Positions 15,224-24,689 of a DNA stretch of 64,000 nucleotides are shown in pieces; position 1 is the stretch's first letter; the number at the start of each line of letters is the position of its first letter. The position numbers and the translations under genes were made by a program. The notes beneath the pieces were generated by a model that saw only the letters and a program-made list of their open reading frames with translations, was not told the DNA's origin and did no database searches. The DNA is from Betaproteobacteria bacterium (GTDB lineage: Bacteria > Acidobacteriota > Terriglobia > Acidiferrales > UBA7541). The stretch is taken from positions 1 through 64,000 of the forward strand of contig CAJCHZ010000028.1 in the NCBI GenBank assembly GCA_903970165.1, read 5' to 3'.

Positions 15224-15529
15224 TCACTGCACGCCCTGAGCTCTGGCGATTATCAGAACTCCGACGGCAATCAGGACAACACCCGTAACCCCGGCGAAGC
15301 GCATGGACCCCGGCGCGAGCCTTTCGACGGTTGTCGCGACACCTACCATTGCCATCGCACCGAGACTCATCTCTCCGGTCACGAGCAAGACCACCATAAG
15401 ACCGGAGCAGCATAAACTGCAATGCACTCCCAAGCGGAGGCCGTGCTGCCAAAAAGAGTGCTTTGCGTCTCCCACGCGCAGAGGCTTCGTCTCTAGAGCG
15501 CCTGAACGATCTTCTCTGACTCCGCCCAC
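15224..15529 (-). pseudogene. C-terminal fragment of a DUF2182 membrane protein
   Basis: The last ~80 residues, HGLRLGVHCSLCCSGLMVVL, then SLGAMAMVGVATTVERLAPG and a final membrane helix, match the C-terminal half of DUF2182 (predicted metal-binding integral membrane proteins). The first ~20 residues of the frame are unrelated and overlap the SDR fragment at 15493-15714. The N-terminal half is missing. Two gene ends have been joined by deletion. Confidence 0.5.
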
Positions 15530-15714
15530 AGCCGGGTCGCGAGCGCGGCGTCTTCTGCATCGGCGCGGGGCTTCATCACGTTCGAGTCGGCAAGGTAGTT
15601 GCCCGCCAGGGGCACTGCCTTCGGACTCACTGCGGCAAAGACTTCGGTCGCGGCACCCTCGCCGACGGACTTGAGAAAGAGGAGCCCTATGGCCGTCCCC
15701 CTCCCGTTGTCCAT
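15493..15714 (-). pseudogene. C-terminal fragment of a short-chain dehydrogenase
   Basis: The 73-residue frame LLFLKSVGEGAATEVFAAVS...LADSNVMKPRADAEDAALAT...LWAESEKIV matches the extreme C-terminus of retinol-dehydrogenase-like SDR enzymes. The Rossmann part with TGxxxGIG and YxxxK is absent, replaced 20 bp upstream by the end of the alpha/beta hydrolase gene. It is a remnant with no catalytic residues. Confidence 0.55.
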
Positions 15715-15733
15715 AAGCGATTCCGCCTACCGT

Positions 15734-16696
15734 TCATTTTGCCCCCCTGGCAAATCGGTCGTTCAGAAACTCACTGATGAGTTGAAGGGTCTCGGTTGAA
15801 GCTGCCAGGCGTCCCAAGCCTCCCAGATATCCGTGGACCATCCCTTCCCATACATCCAATCGAGCATCCACTCCGGCCACGACCGCACGCTCGACGAAGC
15901 GGACGGAATCATCAAGCAACACCTCGTCGTTGCCGACATGCACACGGATCGGAACCAGATTCTTCAGATCGGCGTAAAGCGGCGAGGCCTTTGGATCTGC
16001 CGGGTCATCACCGTCCAGATAGGAACCCACCAACTCTGCGGCTTGACGCTGGGTGAAGTATGGATCGACAAGAGCGCGTGTCGACCAACTCTCTCCGGAG
16101 AAAGCTAGATCGGTCACCGGCGAGAGCGCCACTCCACCGGCCAGCGCTTCACCGCCAAAAGCACTATTCGCCGCAAGATGCACGAGCAACCCAATCGCCA
16201 GGGTGCCGCCGGCAGAGTCGCCCGTGATGGCAATCTTCGAGAAGCCTTGCTCAACCAGACCGAAGTAGCAGGCGCGCACGTCTTCGGCAGCAGCAGGAAA
16301 TGGATGCTCCGGAGCTAACCGGTAGTCAGGCACGAATGCCGCTACCCCCGCACCATCGGCGATATGGCCTGCCAAATGGCGAAATGCATGTGCAGAGCCC
16401 CAGTTGAACCACCCGCCATGGATGTGCATGAGGGCCTGACCGGGCCGCGCGGTTTCGGGTCGACACCACCATCCCGAAACACCTCCAACACGCCCAGCTT
16501 CATAGACAACGCCCGCTGGCGCAGCGACGCGCTCCATGATGGCATCGAACGGAACTCGAGCTGCAACTCCCTGAAGATTGCCTTTATTAGGTTCGACGAC
16601 GGCGCGCATGGCGGCCATCGCAGCTTGGTCTTCCGCGCTGAATGGACGGTGTACCAACCACGAAGCCGCACAGTAATCGGCCCGAAGTGTTTGCAT
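15734..16696 (-). CDS. Alpha/beta hydrolase, HSL (carboxylesterase) family
   Basis: A 320-residue protein with the hormone-sensitive-lipase signature. It has the oxyanion motif HIHGGW (about 91-96), nucleophile elbow GDSAGG (Ser161), DYRLAPEHPFPAA, and the later Asp (HVGNDEVLLDDS) and His (GMVHGY). Such enzymes cleave short-chain esters or lactones. It lies in a leftward run with an SDR and a cupin gene, all inside the tRNA-Ser island, so it may take part in breaking down a small ester-containing compound. There is no signal peptide. Confidence 0.85.
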   Translation of the reverse strand: MQTLRADYCAASWLVHRPFSAEDQAAMAAMRAVVEPNKGNLQGVAARVPFDAIMERVAAPAGVVYEAGRVGGVSGWWCRPETARPGQALMHIHGGWFNWGSAHAFRHLAGHIADGAGVAAFVPDYRLAPEHPFPAAAEDVRACYFGLVEQGFSKIAITGDSAGGTLAIGLLVHLAANSAFGGEALAGGVALSPVTDLAFSGESWSTRALVDPYFTQRQAAELVGSYLDGDDPADPKASPLYADLKNLVPIRVHVGNDEVLLDDSVRFVERAVVAGVDARLDVWEGMVHGYLGGLGRLAASTETLQLISEFLNDRFARGAK

Positions 16697-16736
16697 GATG
16701 TTCCTCCGTGTAATCCATTGCTAATGAGATTGCCTT

Positions 16737-17516
16737 TCACTCGACCAGGAGCTTTAGGAAGTTCGGTTGCCCGTTGGACGCATGGAGACCACCGTCAACC
16801 GGCAGAATCACGCCATTGATGAAGACGGCGTCCTCACTCGCAAGGAACGCAATCACACCTGCGATATCCTCTGGCGTGGCGGCTCTGCCGATCGGGAGTC
16901 GGTCACGAAAGGCTGCCATTACTGATTCACTTTTCTCGAGATCGGCAGTGGCCTCACTAGAGGTGAGACTAGGAGCCACGGCATTGATGCGCACGCCACG
17001 CGAGCCGTACTCGAGCGCCAAGGCGCGCGTAAAGTTCGTGATGGCACCCTTTGCCGCGTTGTAGGAACTCATCCCCCAATCCCCGCCTAGACCCGACGCG
17101 GAGGACAGATTGACAATGGAACCCTTCGTTTTCAAGAGATGAGGAAGTGCTTCGCGAGACGCGAAGAACACGCTGTCGAGGTCAGTCGCCATCACCTTCC
17201 GCCAGTCCTGTGTGGTGGTCTTCGCGAAGGGGCCAAAGATCGCCATCGCCGCGTTGTTGACCAACACATCCAGCTTCCCAAACTTTGCGATGGTGTCTTC
17301 CACAAGGCGCTTCACGTACGTCTCATCCGACACATCTCCGGAATGAACGAGCGCCTTTGCTGCGTCGAATCCTTCAAGGGTCTCGTGCAACTTATGTTCA
17401 CGTCGTCCGTTAACAACCACGAACGCACCTTCCCGTAGAAAGCGGCGCGCTGTGGCGGCACCGATACCGGAGCCGGCCCCCGTGACGATAGCAACCTTAC
17501 CTTCGAATCTATTCAT
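16737..17516 (-). CDS. Short-chain dehydrogenase/reductase
   Basis: A 259-residue classical SDR. It has cofactor motif TGAGSGIG (12-19), NNAA (about 87-90), catalytic Ser139 and the YxxxK pair Tyr152/Lys156 (SYNAAKGA), and a C-terminal [12 protein letters not shown] after the second strand, with Arg residues, favours NADP(H). The start at 17516 lies 45 bp after the cupin gene's stop and its stop 40 bp before the hydrolase start, so the three are probably one transcript. The substrate is unknown. Confidence 0.88.
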   Translation of the reverse strand: MNRFEGKVAIVTGAGSGIGAATARRFLREGAFVVVNGRREHKLHETLEGFDAAKALVHSGDVSDETYVKRLVEDTIAKFGKLDVLVNNAAMAIFGPFAKTTTQDWRKVMATDLDSVFFASREALPHLLKTKGSIVNLSSASGLGGDWGMSSYNAAKGAITNFTRALALEYGSRGVRINAVAPSLTSSEATADLEKSESVMAAFRDRLPIGRAATPEDIAGVIAFLASEDAVFINGVILPVDGGLHASNGQPNFLKLLVE

Positions 17517-17561
17517 GATTTCCTCCCATGGGCGGATCGCAACTCCAGCCGCCTTTGCCGA

Positions 17562-18101
17562 TCAGGCTTCCTTTAGCAGCTCCGTGCGGTAGCGCGGCGT
17601 GATTTCCTTGGCTTTCTTCAGGAACGCTGCCTGTTCGTCGGGGCTGAGTTTCGGTGGTGGCGTCGTTCTCGTTGCAACCTTCACGCCAAGTTCCATGAAG
17701 AAGTTTTCCTGGCCTGCCGGCGAACAGATGCAGAGTAGCCGCGCTGCGCTTGAAGAGCTGTTATGGAATTGGTGCGGAGCGTTCGAGGGGATGTTGATGG
17801 TGTCGCCAGCCTTGACGATGGATTTCTTGCCGCGAAAGGTGGCTTCCACCTCTCCCTCAAGAAGGATGAAGGTCTCCTCGAAGTCATGGCGATGCGGCCC
17901 GGGACCACCGCCCGGCGGAACGTGCATGTCGATGACGCAAAAGCGTCCGTTGGTTTCGTCACCAGTCACCGTGATGGTGTACGTATCTCCCACGACGCCG
18001 ATGTGCGGAAGACTCTCATCCGTATTTGGCTGAGCAATGGTGAGGTTGCGCTTGGAGTCGTCGGGCGGAAGAGGGGAGTACTCCGGAGTTTTATCAAACA
18101 T
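17562..18101 (-). CDS. Cupin-domain protein
   Basis: A 179-residue protein from ATG 18101, behind an AAGGAG site; a longer frame to 18368 has no homology. The single cupin barrel is clear: [24 protein letters not shown] (HxH...E metal ligands), then [18 protein letters not shown] with the last His. Similar proteins are quercetin-dioxygenase-like cupins or small-molecule binders. It is followed by the SDR and hydrolase genes. Whether it binds a metal and catalyses a reaction or only binds a ligand is open. Confidence 0.85.
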   Translation of the reverse strand: MFDKTPEYSPLPPDDSKRNLTIAQPNTDESLPHIGVVGDTYTITVTGDETNGRFCVIDMHVPPGGGPGPHRHDFEETFILLEGEVEATFRGKKSIVKAGDTINIPSNAPHQFHNSSSSAARLLCICSPAGQENFFMELGVKVATRTTPPPKLSPDEQAAFLKKAKEITPRYRTELLKEA

Positions 18102-18357
18102 GGTGGTGCTCCTTCGATTGATTTGTTTTATTTGCGCAATCCGAAACCAGTCTTCCGGTCGCCTCAACACCGCAACTTCCGAGAATGCGGCCTTAATCGG
18201 TACGAATTCGCACCTGTGGGCAAAACAAGCTGAACGCTCACCTATTCGGCGAGGAGCGCGGCGATGTCGGCTTCGAAGACCAATAGATCGACAACTCCAA
18301 CATGGCTGATTCGCGATCCGATCCTCACTGTCGACAGAACGGTCAGAAGCATTTCTC

Positions 18358-18603
18358 TCAAATGGCATGGATCAACAACAGGCCGACGAAAAGCATCACC
18401 GCGCACGTTACGCCATGAATTGAGAATGCTCGCGACTTCGACCCGCCCGATCCCAGAATGATCGACATATCGCCAAAAGGGGTGATGGCCAAGGCGAGTA
18501 GAGCTATGCCGACCGACCGTCTGTCCGCGCTCAGCATCATTATCAGCACGACCGATCCACATGCGACGTCCCGAATTCCCGAAAGACGTAGCCAGGCACG
18601 CAT
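18358..18603 (-). pseudogene. DUF4267-like membrane protein, N-terminally truncated
   Basis: The 81-residue frame MRAWLRLSGIRDVACGSVVL...LSADRRSVGIALLALAITPFGDMSIIL matches the second half of DUF4267 proteins (GxRD, DRR, xxPxGD motifs; about 130 residues normally). It has three membrane helices. The first helix region is missing and no ribosome site is seen, so it looks like a fragment, though a shortened functional protein cannot be excluded. It lies 52 bp after the NmrA-like gene on the same strand. Confidence 0.5.
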
Positions 18604-18655
18604 CCCTTTATTCCTGATACCGGCAGAGTGCCGCTCGTGTTCGAACGGTTTGTCT

Positions 18656-19528
18656 TCACGCCGCCTTCGGTATCTCTTGCCAGTTCAATAGCGTCTCGCG
18701 AGCGAAATCTTCATATCGGCGAGGAGTATGCCCAAGCAACTTCGTCAAAGTCCCAAGGTCTCCGTCCTCCGCAGCGAAGCCGCGTTCGAGATACCCTTCA
18801 AACATCATCCGGATATCCAAAGCCGACCAAGACGGGGCCGTTTTGCGCATCTGGGCCTCAAACGCATCCATGTCTTCACCCGCATAGCGAATCTCCTTGG
18901 CCAGCAGCCCGCTCCAAATCGACGCGATCTTGGGACCACTCAGCAACTCGGGACCGTTGAGGTTGTAGGTCTTGCCGAAATGTCCGTCGGAGGTAAGCGC
19001 AATCGCGGCGGCCTCGGCGATATCCCGGATGTCGACTGCGGAGATGCCTACCTGGCCAAGGGGCATGGGGTAGATCCCGGTCTTCGTAAGCGCATCTCTC
19101 AACGTTGCGTCGTTCTGAATGAAATAGTTTGGGCGGATAATCGTGAACGGGACATCGAATTCCCGCAGGGCACTTTCTATCGCCAGCTTGGAGGCGAAGT
19201 GTGGAACATCCTTGAAGTGCTCCACGCGGAAGACCGAGTGATACACGACATGGCGTAGCTTCAATTTCTTCGCTAGATCGTAGGCGATGAGTCCCTGCGT
19301 CAGTTCATCTGGAAGGACTGCGTTCAGCAGATAGAGCTTATCCACCCCGTCCATTGCCTTCTCGACGGAGACCGGATCGAGCAGATCGCCGATGGCGGCC
19401 TCAACACCTGGCAGCGCAGGCGTGTCGTTCTTTCGTACCAGAAGCCGAACATGAGCCTTTCGCTTCTGTAGCTCCTTCACAACTTCCGAGCCAACGCGGC
19501 CCGTGCCGCCCGTCAATAGAATCTTCAT
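18656..19528 (-). CDS. NmrA-like NAD(P)-binding protein
   Basis: A 290-residue atypical SDR. It begins MKILLTGGTGRVGSEVVKEL, with glycine motif GGTGRVG (7-13), followed by a second strand with Arg (VRLLVRK), and has the NmrA/azoreductase core (VVYHSVFRVEHFKDVPHFASKLAIE, FTIIRPNYFIQN). Members act as redox sensors or quinone and ketone reductases. It is the first gene of a leftward island operon. The ~1 kb upstream has no recognisable regulator gene. Confidence 0.85.
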   Translation of the reverse strand: MKILLTGGTGRVGSEVVKELQKRKAHVRLLVRKNDTPALPGVEAAIGDLLDPVSVEKAMDGVDKLYLLNAVLPDELTQGLIAYDLAKKLKLRHVVYHSVFRVEHFKDVPHFASKLAIESALREFDVPFTIIRPNYFIQNDATLRDALTKTGIYPMPLGQVGISAVDIRDIAEAAAIALTSDGHFGKTYNLNGPELLSGPKIASIWSGLLAKEIRYAGEDMDAFEAQMRKTAPSWSALDIRMMFEGYLERGFAAEDGDLGTLTKLLGHTPRRYEDFARETLLNWQEIPKAA

Positions 19529-20191
19529 TGTGTATGACCTCCTGGTTCAGCTTCATACATCGAGTTCCGTCTTCCATTCGAGTCACTGCTGTCCTGCATC
19601 CGGTCGCCGAAGGTAGTCGGGAAATTCCGTCGGCTTTCTTCGTATCAGCCAACCGAGTACGTTCGAATTGATGGTTGGCACTGTCAAGGCCAGCGCATTC
19701 CGGCGCACTCTCGTGGATTAGATGGCAGGCTTCATAAAAGGCAATGATGGCGTTACTCGGACTGGCTGCGCACACTTCATTTACCAACACGAGTGTCTCC
19801 GCCAGACAGCTGCAAAGCTGTGCTAAACAGGACACTCTCTTTTTCATGAGCGCAAACTTACTTTGCGTGTGTGCAAAGCAGGGACGGATCGTCTCAAAGA
19901 ATCTATTCGGCTGCGGACCTAGCGAAGGCGCTGAGGGGCAGCAAAATGACTGTACTTCGCCATGTGCAAAGTGCCTGCTTGCCGTGACCTGGTCAATTTC
20001 TCCAAGAACAAGGAGTTCACATTCGGCATTGGACTGCAGTCGAATTTGCCGTGGCGCTTGAATTGTGTCGTCGATCGAAACCCGGAGGTCAGCGTCTGAC
20101 TCGTCCGCGCCTCCTAAGTGATTTCACTACGCCCTTTCGCCCTTAGTCACATCTTCGGCAAATAGGGCCCTCGGTTCGCTCACTTCGCGCG
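19529..20191. other. Noncoding or decayed stretch upstream of the NmrA-like gene
   Basis: Short frames exist on both strands, but none has recognisable homology or a ribosome site. The word GCAAAG recurs (about 19812, 19873 and 19964), once as the imperfect operator-like CTTTGC-N6-GCAAAG at 19861-19878. This could be the site of a lost regulator. Otherwise I see nothing here. Confidence 0.4.
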
Positions 20192-20302
20192 TTTAGTTCA
20201 GTTCAGGGCTCATCGCGGCCCCCAATGAAGTCTTATTGGAGGTCTTATTGTTTGTTGTCGTGATGTTAAGGAGGGGAGCGATGAGCCCTGAACTGAACTA
20301 AA
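20192..20302. mobile_element. MITE-like element or long hairpin, perfect 25-bp inverted ends
   Basis: The left arm at 20192-20216 (TTTAGTTCAGTTCAGGGCTC...) is the exact reverse complement of the right arm at 20278-20302, separated by 61 bp with no coding frame. A total of 111 bp with long perfect ends is typical of a miniature inverted-repeat element. No clear target duplication flanks it. Alternatively it encodes a very stable hairpin RNA. Confidence 0.55.
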
Positions 20303-20389
20303 AACTCATTTAATCACTGCAGCGGGATTGCCACAGAAAATCAGCCGGAAGGCACGGTCGGATTTGGAAATTTGAAGCACCATCTAGCT

Positions 20390-20407
20390 TGGTGTCTTTG
20401 GTGTCTG
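20390..20407 (+). repeat. Possible integrase arm sites, right end
   Basis: TGGTGTCT at 20390 and TGGTGTCTG at 20399, the same words as at 10371 and 10383 inside the left end of the island. Confidence 0.35.
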
Positions 20408-20548
20408 TTTAAGCCCGAAATTTGACCCAAATGGCTGAAAGCATTGAAACTATTGAAATAGCACAGTAAGCAGAAATCGCCAATATTCATGCGGTTTCCA
20501 TGCATCTTGATGAAAACAGAATGAGATAGCGAATAGGGCTAGGCGAGT

Positions 20549-20566
20549 ATCCCACCCTCTCCGCCA
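20549..20566. repeat. attR-like direct repeat
   Basis: ATCCCACCCTCTCCGCCA, identical to the last 18 bases of tRNA-Ser at 10323-10340. There is no tRNA body here, so it is an orphan tail marking the island's right end. The 197 bp from here to msrA show no gene. Confidence 0.85.
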
Positions 20567-20763
20567 TATTTTCTATGTTCTCAGTCAGTTCAAGGGTCGC
20601 TTGGTTGTGTTTCATGGATGACGCTTTCCTGCTCAAAGTGCGCCGCCGAGAAAACGGAATCTGTACCGTTTCGAACATTGGCAGCAGGAAACGAAGAGAA
20701 CGATGAGCTTCGGTATGGGAAAGCCGGATACTGCAGCTTCTGGAAATTAGGGCGATCGCTCGA

Positions 20764-21237
20764 TTAGAAATGGCAGGACGCCACGCCGCGCTTCTGCAAA
20801 TACTTCTGGTGATATTCCTCCGCGCGGTAAAACGTACCGGCCTGCGTGATTTCCGTCGCGATCGGCCGCTTGAATTTCCCGCTCGCCTCCAACGCCTCGC
20901 GCGATTTCTTCGCAATCGCTTCCTGCCCCGGCGAATGAACGAAAATCGCCGTCCGGTATTGTGAACCAAAGTCCGGCCCTTGCCGGTTCACCTGCGTCGG
21001 GTCGTGCAAATTCCAAAATACATCGAGCAATTGCTGATAACTTACTTTGGCTGGATCGAACGTCACCTGGACGACTTCCGCATGTCCTGTTTCATCCGTG
21101 CAGACATCCTTATATGTGGGATTCTCCGTTTCGCCGCCGCTGTACCCCACGGCTGTGTCTATGACGCCAGGCACCTTCTGAAAAGCCGCCTCGACTCCCC
21201 AGAAGCACCCAGCTCCAAATGTCGCAATTTCCTGCAT
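20764..21237 (-). CDS. msrA: Peptide-methionine (S)-S-oxide reductase
   Basis: A 157-residue MsrA that reduces methionine-S-sulfoxide in proteins. The active-site motif GCFWG (Cys11 nucleophile) is followed by [27 protein letters not shown] and the conserved [23 protein letters not shown] resolving Cys lies near the C-terminus (RGVASCHF). No MsrB domain is fused. It lies just outside the island, probably the original neighbour of tRNA-Ser. Confidence 0.95.
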   Translation of the reverse strand: MQEIATFGAGCFWGVEAAFQKVPGVIDTAVGYSGGETENPTYKDVCTDETGHAEVVQVTFDPAKVSYQQLLDVFWNLHDPTQVNRQGPDFGSQYRTAIFVHSPGQEAIAKKSREALEASGKFKRPIATEITQAGTFYRAEEYHQKYLQKRGVASCHF

Positions 21238-21339
21238 GTCTTTGCCCTCCGCGAAACGCTGGTAAGCCGGCAGCTCCGCCCTATAATTATTTCCAAGGCA
21301 TTGGATGCGAATGTGAACGCAAAAGTTTCAGTAACTGTT

Positions 21340-22497
21340 TTATGACTTCTGCTTCGCAGCCGCCGTATCGAACGTCTTCAATTTCGCCTGTGCCAGAGCC
21401 TTGTACGGGCTGTTGACGGAAGCCGACTGAGTAAACGCTTCCTTGGCCTCCGCGTTTTTTTTCAAGTTCAGCAAGGCGAATCCCAGCCGGTACTGGTTGC
21501 GGCCATAACTACCCTCGTCTTGTTTCAGCAACGGAGCCGCCGCCTTGAAGTTGTCAGCCGCCTGCGCGTTGTCTTTCTTCTGAATATTCGTCTCTCCCAG
21601 CGCGCTCAGCGCCAGTCCTTTTTGCAGAGAAACTTGTTGCTGCCACTGTTCATCCGTTGCTCCATCCGGTTTCTGAGCCGTGCCCAGCAGCGCAATCGCT
21701 TTCTTGGCCCACACTTCCGTCTTATCCAGTTGCTCGCCTTTTTCGCTGTAATAGTCCGAAAGCAGCAGCAACATGCCGATGTTATTGGGATCCTTCGCCA
21801 GCAAGCCGTTGGCGACTTCCAGCATTTTTGGCACGTTTTGCGCCTGCTGATACGAAGTCGCCGCCACTCCAAGGGCCTGCCCTGCGTATGGTGAATCCGG
21901 AAAGAGTTGCGCGAAGTGCGTCATCATCTCGGCCCGTTTCGCGGGATTCGGGTTGTGGTAGTCGGTCAGATAGATGGACTGCTCGATGTAGGTAATGTTG
22001 TCCTTGTCGTTTGCAAGCGTGTCGGCCTGCTGCTTCTGCCACATAGGCGCTTCCATTCCGGCAGGCGCGGGTGCGGCTTTGTACCGTTGCAGAATTCCCG
22101 CCGCTTTCTCCCCATAAGTCATCAGTTTTTCCGCGTCGCCTTTCTCGTTGGCCGCGCGCACCATGTTCACCGCGTTGGCAAAATTGTCAGGATCAAGAAC
22201 GAAGAGCTTGTCTCCGTATTCGAACGCCTTGGCATAATCTTTCTGCGCGATGTAGTAGTTCACGTATTGCTCATCGGCCACAATCTCCATGTCTCCCTTG
22301 CCAAGGCTCGCCGCGAACTTATCGATTAGAGCGAGCTTCTGAGCCGGATCGGTCGCCGCATTAATTTCCGTCAGCGCGCGATCCTCATCCGATCCCGCGG
22401 CAATTGGCACGAACTTGCCAATCTGCTGCCCATCCGCGGTACGCAGCGCAAACCCTACCAATCCCAGCAAACAGATCACTCGAAGGATGCGTTTCAT
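21340..22497 (-). CDS. Exported tetratricopeptide-repeat protein
   Basis: A 385-residue protein. ATG 22497 has GGAGG at good spacing; the ATG at 22509 does not. Signal peptide MKRILRVICLLGLVGFALRTADG is followed by helical repeats of TPR type throughout (e.g. YNYYIAQKDYAKAFEYGDKLFVLDPDN, PNNIGMLLLLSDYYSEKGEQ, YRLGFALLNLKKNAEAKEAF). It is probably a periplasmic scaffold protein. Partner genes are not evident: the next gene runs the other way. Confidence 0.75.
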   Translation of the reverse strand: MKRILRVICLLGLVGFALRTADGQQIGKFVPIAAGSDEDRALTEINAATDPAQKLALIDKFAASLGKGDMEIVADEQYVNYYIAQKDYAKAFEYGDKLFVLDPDNFANAVNMVRAANEKGDAEKLMTYGEKAAGILQRYKAAPAPAGMEAPMWQKQQADTLANDKDNITYIEQSIYLTDYHNPNPAKRAEMMTHFAQLFPDSPYAGQALGVAATSYQQAQNVPKMLEVANGLLAKDPNNIGMLLLLSDYYSEKGEQLDKTEVWAKKAIALLGTAQKPDGATDEQWQQQVSLQKGLALSALGETNIQKKDNAQAADNFKAAAPLLKQDEGSYGRNQYRLGFALLNLKKNAEAKEAFTQSASVNSPYKALAQAKLKTFDTAAAKQKS

Positions 22498-22741
22498 AGA
22501 CACCTCCACGGGAAGGAAATTGCGTGCATCTTAGCGCCGCTCTCCGCCCCGTGCAATCAAACTCTGATAGTGGCATCTCTTCTTGCCTGAGTCACGTTGC
22601 GCTGAGTCACGCCAAGGTTAAGGCTGGCCGTGCAGCTGTCTGGAAAGCCGCTTTACCAGTAAAAGAGCCTCGTGCCATTTTTTCGACTAGAATGACAAGG
22701 TTGCATGTCTAGATTCTCAGCCAATGTCAGCGGAGGAACTT

Positions 22742-24592
22742 GTGGCCCAACCGGAACTATGTCGCGGCAAACTCTCGGCGCAAGGATTCCCTGCCCTATT
22801 CTTCGCGGCAGCGTGCTTCCATCTTCTCTGCACTCCAACGCAACTGTCCGCGCAAAATCCCATGGCCTGCCACTCCATGGAAATGCGCGACGAAGTCGCC
22901 CCCGAAAAACTTCCTCCGCCAGAAAAGCTCACCGGCATCGGCAACGCCCACATCAAAATTACAGCCACTCCCGAAGCCCAACAATGGTTCGACCAGGGCC
23001 TGAATCTATATCACGATTTTTGGGATTACGAATCCGTCCGCGCGTTCGAGCAAGGCGTCCGCGTCGATCCCCAATGCGCGATGTGCTATTGGGGGCTCTA
23101 TCACGCCGAACTATTCACGCATGGCAACGCCAAGTATTACGCCAAGCAAGCCCTCGCAAAAGCTGTCGCCCTCAAAAGCCACGGGAGCAAATCCGAGCGC
23201 CTCTACATCGAAGCGAGCGAAGCGGATGAAGCTGCCGACAAGTCCGGCAAAGAAGACAAGAGCGAGTCGAAGGAAATTCAAATTTACCGCAAGCTCGTCA
23301 AACACTCCCCACACGACCTCCAAGCCCGCATTTTCCTGGCCGAAGCGGTCGGCGACGGCTACGACGATGACGGCAATCCCAACGCAGGCCAGAAAGAAAC
23401 ACTTTCGCTTTTAGAAGGCGTCCTAAAAGAGGATCCAGAAAACTCCGCCGCAAATCACTATTGGATTCACGCCGTCGAAGCGAGCCCGCATCCCCAGCAG
23501 GCTCTGCACAGCGCCGAAATCCTGGGCCGCCTCGCTCCAACCTCCGGCCACATGGTTCACATGCCGGGCCATATCTTCTATCGCACCGGCGATTACGCCC
23601 ACGCCAAGGAATCCTTCGCCGCTTCCACGCAGGCCGACGAACACTACATGCAATCGCAACAGGTTCAGGTCGATGACGATTGGAATTACGTCCACAATCT
23701 CATGTACTCCATCGCGAATCTCATGGAAGAGGGCCAACTCGTCGAGGCCACCACTCTGTCGGAGAAACTCACGCACGCCCACGGCCAGATCGAAAATTCT
23801 CTCTATCCCTGGTCCACGCGCGACTCCATTTCGCGTCTCGCGCCGAGCCTGCCCGTAGCCTTACGCTCTGCGGATTGGGGCACTGCCACCGAACTTCTTC
23901 AATCCAGCGCACCGCCCGACACTCTCCCCAATCTCCAGCTTCTCCAGCGCGAACTGAAACGTTTCGCAGCGGGCATGCAAGCGCTCGATCAACGCTCTTT
24001 ATCCGCGGCAGAAACAGCCTCCACCGACTTCGACGCGGAACTTTGGCGAATTTCCGAGCACTTGAAAGAAGAAGACGCCAAAGCGAAAGAAAAAGAGAAA
24101 AACAAAAAAGACGACAGCGCTTCCCCGCCAAAACTCCAGGTGATGCCAGATGCCTATCCCAAGCCGCTGCTGAGTAATCTCTCCATAATGTCGCTTGAGC
24201 TACGCGCTGGAATCCTCATCCAAAAGCAGCAGTCCGAGGAAGCGAAAAAGCTCTACGCACAAGCCGCTCGCGAAGAAAAAGCCCTCGGCTATCACGAGCC
24301 TCCCGCCTACATTCGCCCCGTCGGGGAAACCGAAGCCGCCGCCTTCATGGCCGCTTCCGACTGGAGCGACGCGAAAGCCGCTTATCAGGAGGCTCTCGCC
24401 GAGCGGCCCCGCTCCGGCTTCCCGCTCTACGGCATCGCCATGGCCAGCGAACAAGCCGGCGACGCCAAGTCCGCCGCCTCCGCCTACGCGGATTTCCTCG
24501 CCGCTTGGAAGACCGCCGACGCGGCTCTTCCGCAAATCGAGCACGCTCGCGCTTTCCTGGCATCCCACGGCAGCGTCAGAGCGAGCAAGTAG
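22742..24592 (+). CDS. Exported TPR protein
   Basis: A ~616-residue protein. The GTG at 22742 has GGAGGA just upstream; the ATG at 22724 in the same frame is the alternative. A signal peptide (FPALFFAAACFHLLCTPTQLSAQ) precedes TPR-type helices. The motif HYWIHAVEASPHPQQAL...GHMVHMPGHIFYRTGDYAHA is strongly conserved in a family of bacterial TPR proteins of unknown role. Its His residues (HMPGHIF) could bind a metal. A Lys/Glu-rich insert (about 440-465) breaks the repeat array. Divergent from the other TPR gene across 244 bp. Confidence 0.75.
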   Translation: MAQPELCRGKLSAQGFPALFFAAACFHLLCTPTQLSAQNPMACHSMEMRDEVAPEKLPPPEKLTGIGNAHIKITATPEAQQWFDQGLNLYHDFWDYESVRAFEQGVRVDPQCAMCYWGLYHAELFTHGNAKYYAKQALAKAVALKSHGSKSERLYIEASEADEAADKSGKEDKSESKEIQIYRKLVKHSPHDLQARIFLAEAVGDGYDDDGNPNAGQKETLSLLEGVLKEDPENSAANHYWIHAVEASPHPQQALHSAEILGRLAPTSGHMVHMPGHIFYRTGDYAHAKESFAASTQADEHYMQSQQVQVDDDWNYVHNLMYSIANLMEEGQLVEATTLSEKLTHAHGQIENSLYPWSTRDSISRLAPSLPVALRSADWGTATELLQSSAPPDTLPNLQLLQRELKRFAAGMQALDQRSLSAAETASTDFDAELWRISEHLKEEDAKAKEKEKNKKDDSASPPKLQVMPDAYPKPLLSNLSIMSLELRAGILIQKQQSEEAKKLYAQAAREEKALGYHEPPAYIRPVGETEAAAFMAASDWSDAKAAYQEALAERPRSGFPLYGIAMASEQAGDAKSAASAYADFLAAWKTADAALPQIEHARAFLASHGSVRASK

Positions 24593-24689
24593 CTGAGATT
24601 GTTTCAGAATTTAGGATTGGATCCTGGCCCAGAACTCGGCAGACGTCTCCACTGGCACCATCTCGAACTCCACCAGCATAGCAGCCGCG

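Larger units (their letters stand above)
10341..20566. mobile_element. Decayed genomic island integrated at tRNA-Ser(CGA), ~10.2 kb
   Basis: The segment is bounded by the intact tRNA-Ser 3' end and an 18-bp copy of it. A truncated tyrosine integrase begins 100 bp inside the tRNA end in the expected place. The content is accessory: an IS110-family remnant, a VapBC-like pair, several broken genes, a secreted OB-fold/Cys-rich pair and a redox/hydrolase gene set. With the integrase cut to 58 residues, and no other recombinase seen, the island is probably fixed. Outside it, tadA and tRNA-Ser on the left and msrA on the right would be the ancestral neighbours. Confidence 0.82.

Noticed and set aside
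19401..19847. Reverse frame upstream of the NmrA-like gene as a possible regulator
   Set aside because: No HTH or other motif; it overlaps the NmrA start and has low-quality composition.
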